From contig NZ_CP041783.1 in assembly GCF_007567505.1 (NCBI RefSeq), positions 3,906,001 to 3,970,000 of the forward strand: 64,000 nt of DNA, in the 5' to 3' direction. Positions 58,707-64,000 of this stretch are shown in pieces (within the stretch, counting starts at the first letter, position 1; each line of letters opens with the position of its first letter). The notes under the pieces are model-generated. The model was given only the letters and a program-made list of their open reading frames with translations. It was not told the DNA's origin and did no database searches. Position numbers and translations under genes: made by a program. This DNA is from Shewanella donghaensis (lineage in GTDB: Bacteria; Pseudomonadota; Gammaproteobacteria; Enterobacterales; Shewanellaceae).

Positions 58707-59565
58707 ATTTCCCGGCAATTTTTCTCGCAAAGCTACCAATATGATTAAGTGCTTCTTTCCAACCGCTTTGATTATTAAGGTTGAGCTCTAACATGTATTG
58801 TCGGTAATGATGGCTTGATTTTAATTGGTTTAAGTCTTTTCTATTCTTGCTTTCAGCTTTAGATATTTGATGACCATTTGCAGATTGAATATCCAAGATT
58901 GGGATATCTATTTCACTTAACTGCTGAGCAATACTTAAGCCTCTGTTTTGCTCCTCAATAATATGATCGAATTCACGGTATGGGTTTACGACCACCAATA
59001 AATCTGGTTTGGGCAATTTATCTTCAAACAATAAATTAATGACCATCCCAGCACTGTCATCAGTGGCAACGATAATTCTTTTTCCTGGGTATTCAGCACC
59101 AATTCCTTCTAATTGTGAGATGCAGTCATCAATGACACTTAGCTGAAAATTACGCAACTCTAGTAATTGGCTTGAGTTATATTTAGGGGTGTTTTGGTGG
59201 GGTTCAAGTGATAATTGTTCCTCACCTGCCTTGGTTATTTCTTCTGCTTTGGTGGCAAAATTAGGTCGGTAAAGTCCCTCTGTGGGCTTAATACTGATAG
59301 AGGCCCATCCATAAGTTGGCACTTCAGCGCGTAAAAAATGAATTAAACCTGTGCCGCTGGCTTGGGAGTCTGTTGGCCCCACCAGAATTGCTGCGCCACG
59401 TTGACGTTTGCTTTGCCAAGGTTTGACTAGTACTTCAATTTTTTGGTCTTGGACTGTGATAGTTTGTTTTTCGGATTCAGGAACCGGTGCAAACACATTG
59501 GCAGCCATGGCTAAATGACTGACAAAAGAGATTGTGAGAAATAAAAGCAGTGATTTTATAGTCAA
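58705..59565 (-). CDS. DUF3530 family protein
   Basis: The 286-residue secreted protein has a signal peptide (about 1-21, ending AMA). The body, beginning KIEVLVKPWQSKRQRGAAILVGP, resembles an alpha/beta-hydrolase core (ILVGPTDSQASG, IVATDDSAGMVINLL). A G-x-S-x-G nucleophile is not clean: it reads TDDSAGMV. DUF3530 is of unknown function. It sits beyond the RapA gene on the same strand with 155 bases between, and a terminator lies in that gap. Confidence 0.8.
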   Translation of the reverse strand: MTIKSLLLFLTISFVSHLAMAANVFAPVPESEKQTITVQDQKIEVLVKPWQSKRQRGAAILVGPTDSQASGTGLIHFLRAEVPTYGWASISIKPTEGLYRPNFATKAEEITKAGEEQLSLEPHQNTPKYNSSQLLELRNFQLSVIDDCISQLEGIGAEYPGKRIIVATDDSAGMVINLLFEDKLPKPDLLVVVNPYREFDHIIEEQNRGLSIAQQLSEIDIPILDIQSANGHQISKAESKNRKDLNQLKSSHHYRQYMLELNLNNQSGWKEALNHIGSFARKIAGK

Positions 59566-59675
59566 TCCGTTGTCCCTTTGTCGTGGTCAGAAAACTGGTT
59601 TAAGCAGGCTATGGTTAACTAAAGTCGGTATTAACCCATATTGAATACTGCTTATAATGACATAAATTGAAGACA

Positions 59676-59702
59676 AAAAAGCCCTGAAGTTCAGGGCTTT
59701 TT
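59676..59702 (-). terminator. terminator of rapA
   Basis: A 12-bp stem AAAAAGCCCTGA / TCAGGGCTTTTT with a 3-base loop, 19 bases after the rapA stop, is followed by a T-rich stretch on the minus strand. Confidence 0.9.
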
Positions 59703-59720
59703 CTTCATATCAGCAGTGTA

Positions 59721-62627
59721 TTATACGTGGCTGACTAATACCATTCTAATGGCATCGAGCTGGAACTGACTGTCATCAATATAACCGTTAAGCTCTGTCA
59801 TTTGATTGCGAACGTAATCTAACTCTGAATCGCGAATGTTAGGATTAACCGCTTTCAGGGCTTCAAGTCTATTTAATTCACCATTTAATTGCAGCGTCAT
59901 CTTCTCGCGGGCTTGCTCAACTAACTTGGCTAACTCAATTTCAGCTTGTTCAGCGCCTTTAGCTAATAGTGGATGTAGAATCGGCTGTGATGCATTTACA
60001 AGCTTGCTCGCAATATGACGATTCACCGCGCTCAATTGCTTATTAAAGCTATCGTAATCGACTTTATCAGCCAAATTAAGGCCGTTTTTATCCAATAACA
60101 CCCGAATAGGTGTTGGCGGCATATAACGGTATAACTGCGATGATTTCGGCGCAGAGACATCAGCCATATAAATCAGTTCAAGAAACAGGGTGCCAGCAGG
60201 CAGAGCTTTGTTTTTAAGTACTGCAACACTTGTGGTACCAGTTTCAGAATCAGTGACTAAATCCAATGCTGTTTGCACCAAAGGGTGTTCTTGGGAGATA
60301 AACGCAATGTCATCACGTGCTAATGCAGTTTCTCGGTCGAATGTCACTGAAATACCATCTTCAGGTAAACCTGGATATGATGGGAATAACATATGCTCAC
60401 TTGGGCGTAATACTATTGAGTTTTCACCGCGATCTTCTTGGTCTACACCAATAACATCCCATAAACGGATAACTGAACCGATCAAGTGTGTGTCTGAGTC
60501 GCGTTCGGCTAACCGTTCAACTAACTGCTGTGATTTTTCACCGCCGTGAGAGTTAATTTCGAGTAACTTATCACGACCTTGTTCCATTGCTTGTTTAAGT
60601 TCTTGATAACGTGATTGCGTGCTACTAAGCAATTCTGACATCAACTCAGGATTTGCATCGTTGAGCACGTTCATTAGATCATCAGCAAATTCTGAGTAAA
60701 GAACGTGACCACTTGGACAGGTTAGTTCAAATGAATTGAGTCCTTGATGATACCAGTTCATTAATCTTTCTTGGGCAGTATCTTGAAGGTACGGTAAATG
60801 AATCTGAATATCATTTTTCTGCCCAATACGATCCAATCGACCAATACGCTGCTCAAGTAAGTCAGGGTTTAATGGCAAATCGAACAATACTAAGTGACTA
60901 GCAAATTGAAAGTTACGACCTTCTGAACCAATTTCAGAACAAATGAGTGCTTGAGCACCGCCATCTTCTTGGGCGAAGTAAGCACCGGCTTTATCACGTT
61001 CAATAATCGACATGCCTTCGTGGAATACGGTTGCTTGAATACCTTCACGGGTGCGAAGTGCTTCTTCAAGACTTAAAGCCGTTTCTGCTTGGCTGGCAAT
61101 AATCAGTACTTTTTTACTGCGATGGTTTTTAAGGAATTCAATCAACCAATCAACACGGGGATCAAATTTCCACCAACTGGCACTTTCGCTTTCAAAAGCT
61201 TGATACAGTTTCTCTGGACTGAGTGACTGTTTAGCTTGATCTAGTGGTGATTTCTTAGAGCCCATCATTGCGTTTACACGTTCGGCCGTTACGTACTCTT
61301 GCGGCATTGAAAGTGGGTATGGATTGAAGGTACGGGTTGGGAAACCAGTAACTGAAGCACGGCTATTGCGATATAAAATACGACCAGTACCATGACGGTC
61401 GAGTAAGTCTTGTAATAATTCTGCACGGGCTGCTTGCTGAGCTTCATCATCAGCTTTATCTGCTTGGATAAGCTTGATACTGGCGCTGATGTCTTTTTCT
61501 TTGAGTAATTCAGTTAGGCTGTTAACGGCATCGTCAGATAATTTAGTGTTTGACGATAATGCTTCTGCTGACTCAGCGACACTTTGGTAGCTTTTTTCTT
61601 CTTCAAGAAACGCGTTGTAATCGTAAAAACGATCCGGATCCAATAAGCGTAGGCGAGCAAAGTGACTTTGATGACCTAATTGGTCTGGTGTCGCAGTCAA
61701 TAATAGTACGCCAGGCACTTCTTCACTTAATGCTTCAACAATTTGATATGCACGGCTTGGGGCAGTTTCGCTCCACTCAAGGTGATGAGCTTCATCAACA
61801 ACCATTAAGTCCCAATCTGCATCAACAGCTTGTTCTAAACGTTTCTTCTTACGCAGCAGTTCCAATGAACAAATGACTAATTGCTCGGTGTAAAAAGGAT
61901 TGTCGTTATCGGCATAAGCTTCAACACAACGATCTTCATCAAAAATTGAAAAACGCAAATTAAAGCGGCGTAGCATTTCAACTAACCACTGATGGCGCAG
62001 AGTGTCTGGCACAATAACTAGAATTCGCTCAGCGCGGCCTGTCAGCAATTGCTGATGGATAATAAGTCCGGCTTCAATGGTTTTACCTAAACCGACTTCA
62101 TCGGCCAATAAAACACGCGGAGCATAACGACGGCCAACTTCATGGGCAATCCACTGTTGATGAGGTATTAGTCCAACACGTGGGCCTTGTTGGCCAAGTA
62201 AATCAGATGTCGCTAGTTTATGACGGAGCATTTGGCTTTGGTAACGAATACCAAAGCGCTCTAGACGATCGATTTGACCTGCAAATAATCTATCTTGAGG
62301 CTTATTAAAACGAATGTTGTGATTCAATAATGTTTCACGCAATCGAACCGCTTCACCGGTTTCATTGTTAACACCAACATAGGTCACTAAACTATCTTTT
62401 TCTTCCACTTCGCTGATGGTCAAGCTCCAGCCTTCATGGCTTTCGACGGAATCACCGGGATTGAAAATTACACGAGTTAACGGAGCTTCATCACGTGAGA
62501 ACAGACGGTTCTCATCGGCGGCAGGAAACATCACTGTCACCATACGACCTTCGACGGCGACTACAGTTCCTAATCCAAGTTCTGACTCGGTATCACTAAT
62601 CCAGCGTTGACCTAAAGCAAACGGCAT
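59721..62627 (-). CDS. rapA: RNA polymerase-associated helicase-like protein RapA
   Basis: The 968-residue Swi2/Snf2-type ATPase has exactly the E. coli RapA length. An N-terminal Tudor-like pair (about 1-105) is followed by Walker [13 protein letters not shown] (about 178), [10 protein letters not shown] (about 280), LLTATP and the second RecA lobe with SEGRNFQFA and [12 protein letters not shown]. It recycles RNA polymerase from stalled post-termination complexes. The ATG at 62627 has no strong ribosome-binding site but fits the family N-terminus ([12 protein letters not shown]). Confidence 0.97.
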   Translation of the reverse strand: MPFALGQRWISDTESELGLGTVVAVEGRMVTVMFPAADENRLFSRDEAPLTRVIFNPGDSVESHEGWSLTISEVEEKDSLVTYVGVNNETGEAVRLRETLLNHNIRFNKPQDRLFAGQIDRLERFGIRYQSQMLRHKLATSDLLGQQGPRVGLIPHQQWIAHEVGRRYAPRVLLADEVGLGKTIEAGLIIHQQLLTGRAERILVIVPDTLRHQWLVEMLRRFNLRFSIFDEDRCVEAYADNDNPFYTEQLVICSLELLRKKKRLEQAVDADWDLMVVDEAHHLEWSETAPSRAYQIVEALSEEVPGVLLLTATPDQLGHQSHFARLRLLDPDRFYDYNAFLEEEKSYQSVAESAEALSSNTKLSDDAVNSLTELLKEKDISASIKLIQADKADDEAQQAARAELLQDLLDRHGTGRILYRNSRASVTGFPTRTFNPYPLSMPQEYVTAERVNAMMGSKKSPLDQAKQSLSPEKLYQAFESESASWWKFDPRVDWLIEFLKNHRSKKVLIIASQAETALSLEEALRTREGIQATVFHEGMSIIERDKAGAYFAQEDGGAQALICSEIGSEGRNFQFASHLVLFDLPLNPDLLEQRIGRLDRIGQKNDIQIHLPYLQDTAQERLMNWYHQGLNSFELTCPSGHVLYSEFADDLMNVLNDANPELMSELLSSTQSRYQELKQAMEQGRDKLLEINSHGGEKSQQLVERLAERDSDTHLIGSVIRLWDVIGVDQEDRGENSIVLRPSEHMLFPSYPGLPEDGISVTFDRETALARDDIAFISQEHPLVQTALDLVTDSETGTTSVAVLKNKALPAGTLFLELIYMADVSAPKSSQLYRYMPPTPIRVLLDKNGLNLADKVDYDSFNKQLSAVNRHIASKLVNASQPILHPLLAKGAEQAEIELAKLVEQAREKMTLQLNGELNRLEALKAVNPNIRDSELDYVRNQMTELNGYIDDSQFQLDAIRMVLVSHV

Positions 62628-62973
62628 TTTTAATTCTCATTGGGGGCGGATGAACACAAAGGGCGCGTATGTTATACCAAACGCTGCTTAATTTAAATTC
62701 TAGCAGTGATTTAAATATTCATCTGCAGGAATTTCACTTTTCGTTTAAAGATAAATTGACATATTAGTGCCATCTAATTGTCATCTTTAACAACGTAAAC
62801 TGAAGCGGTGCTTAATCTGCATGATATTGTGACTTTATAAATTTACTGGCATAGTTGAGATTGTTCTGCTTGAATAATTAACGGGTAGAATAATTTTATT
62901 ATATTTAAATTTCAGGAGTTTATATCGGTTTTAACCCATAGTTTATATTTGTATTGAGCACTCTGGAGGCGCC
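62628..62973. other. divergent promoter region of rapA and phoH-like gene
   Basis: An AT-rich 346-base gap must hold promoters for both genes. A TTGACA near 62755 is followed by no good -10 at 16-18 bases. The CTCTGGAGG before the PhoH start is the ribosome-binding site. No coding frame was seen. Confidence 0.4.
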
Positions 62974-64000
62974 ATGGAACATGACAACAGCAAGTTGTTT
63001 GTACTGGATACCAATGTGTTACTGCATGAACCTTTAGCGATTTATTCGTTTAAAGAACATGATGTAATCATTCCCATGACTGTTTTAGAAGAATTAGACA
63101 ATATAAAGGACAGAAAGCACGATATCAGTCGTGATGCTCGGGTCGCTATTCGAGGATTAGAAGATATTCTTGGCGGTAAAACCTCGCCAGAACAGATCCT
63201 TAAAGGAGTTCCACTTCCTTGTAGAGAAGGACATTTAGACGCTTCAGGTACACTTTCAATTTTCCCCGATCATCAAATCGAATTCATCAACGGCGCCTTG
63301 CCTGACGATAATAACGATAACCGTATTATTAATACCGCGTTACATCTACAAAAAATACATCACCCAAGAAAAGTGGTATTGGTCACCAAAGATATCAATA
63401 TGCGCCTTAAAGCAAAAGGTGCGGGTATTGAGCGAGTTGAAGATTATCGAACCGATCAATTAATTGATGATATTCGTTTTCTTGCCACAGGGTTTCACCA
63501 GTTTAAAGGCGACTTTTGGTGCAATGTGAATAAAGTCTCCACCATGCGAGAGGGGGCTCACACTGTTCACCAAGTGGATATCGATGAAGTGGGTAACGAG
63601 CCTTTTTATAAGAACCAATACCTTATTGATGAAGTTTCAGAGTTCTGTGGCAAGGTTGCCAGTAAGACAGAAACGCACCTTAATATTATTGATTTAGGCC
63701 GCGAAAGGTTAAATAATTTACAGGCGTGGGGAATTAAACCCAAGAATATCTATCAGGGTATGGCGCTCAATGCATTGCTTGACCCGGAAATTGATTTAGT
63801 TATTCTTACCGGCCCCGCGGGTTGTGGTAAGACGTTAATAGCAATGGCTGCAGCGCTTGAGTTAGTGGTAGAGAAAAAACAATATGAAAAAGTCATCGTC
63901 ACCCGAAACACCCCTGAACTCGCAGAATCTATAGGCTTTTTACCTGGAACAGAAGAAGAGAAAATGGCGCCTTGGTTGGCGGCGATTACTGATACCTTGG
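62974..64000 (+). CDS. PhoH family protein with PIN domain (3' partial)
   Basis: The first 342 codons are present. The N-terminus is a PIN-like domain (LFVLDTNVLLHEP at 8-20, EELDNIKD at about 46, TKDINMRLKAKG) with the acidic residues of a nuclease site. A PhoH ATPase follows, with GPAGCGKTLIAMAAA (Walker A, about 285). The gene continues past the window. Members act as RNA helicase/ribonuclease-like proteins; the target is unknown. GGAGG precedes the ATG. Confidence 0.92.
   Translation, partial: MEHDNSKLFVLDTNVLLHEPLAIYSFKEHDVIIPMTVLEELDNIKDRKHDISRDARVAIRGLEDILGGKTSPEQILKGVPLPCREGHLDASGTLSIFPDHQIEFINGALPDDNNDNRIINTALHLQKIHHPRKVVLVTKDINMRLKAKGAGIERVEDYRTDQLIDDIRFLATGFHQFKGDFWCNVNKVSTMREGAHTVHQVDIDEVGNEPFYKNQYLIDEVSEFCGKVASKTETHLNIIDLGRERLNNLQAWGIKPKNIYQGMALNALLDPEIDLVILTGPAGCGKTLIAMAAALELVVEKKQYEKVIVTRNTPELAESIGFLPGTEEEKMAPWLAAITDTL

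Overview
The window looks like a chromosomal segment of a marine gammaproteobacterium, most probably Shewanella or a close relative. The inference rests on gene content: MetJ/MetB/MetL, RapA, RraB, PhoH, HU, an RcsF-type lipoprotein, a TorF-family porin, DUF3016 and PA3496-type small proteins, and a TsdBA thiosulfate dehydrogenase, in moderately AT-rich DNA with short operons closed by strong hairpin terminators. No tRNA, rRNA, CRISPR array, insertion sequence or phage gene was seen.

Layout. 1-6,040: a patatin-like lipase (cut by the window edge), a Lon-substrate-binding-domain protein, an RluA-family pseudouridine synthase, a CSS-EAL c-di-GMP phosphodiesterase and an LpxR-type lipid A deacylase. 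6,162-26,095 (minus strand): a type I secretion operon in the order ABC transporter (degenerate ATPase), ABC transporter (intact Walker A), HlyD-family adaptor, giant VCBS/cadherin-like adhesin of about 4,950 residues. The adhesin is broken in this sequence by one extra base inside a 351-bp hexanucleotide (Gly-Thr) tract. It also carries 15 exact-length 318-bp VCBS repeats. 26,441-30,333: SDR oxidoreductase and divergent LysR regulator, a TraF-like outer-membrane protein, and a TauE/SafE permease. 30,462-34,596: metJ divergent from metBL, with tandem met boxes between them. 34,846-36,552: tsdBA. 36,661-45,511: small proteins, an alanine/glycine:sodium symporter, an RcsF-like lipoprotein, a TorF porin with a sigma-54-like promoter, HU, and a double-receiver response regulator with a dead first receiver. 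45,562-49,651: TraB/GumN protein, MaoC-like protein, MscS channel and a zinc-ribbon-like membrane protein. 49,989-53,258: a metal (probably zinc) uptake cluster of small His/Cys protein, His-rich outer-membrane barrel, ZnuA-like binding protein and ZnuB-like permease, with no ATPase gene. 53,426-64,000: PlsC, RraB, a PAS-GGDEF diguanylate cyclase behind a REC-CheC-like regulator, a crotonase with a FadR-like site, a YqhA protein, a DUF3530 protein, RapA and the start of a PhoH/PIN protein.

How the parts work together. The secretion operon should export the adhesin through an outer-membrane TolC that lies elsewhere. The c-di-GMP enzymes in the window (EAL and GGDEF) fit a biofilm lifestyle, but no direct link to the adhesin is shown. 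MetJ should repress metBL through the boxes at 30,885-30,954. TsdB would pass electrons to or from TsdA in thiosulfate/tetrathionate conversion. The best leads for novelty are the frame-broken hexanucleotide tract, the asymmetric degenerate ABC pair, the ATPase-less metal cluster, the sigma-54/NtrC-like control of torF and an unlisted 41-residue membrane protein at 49,648-49,773.
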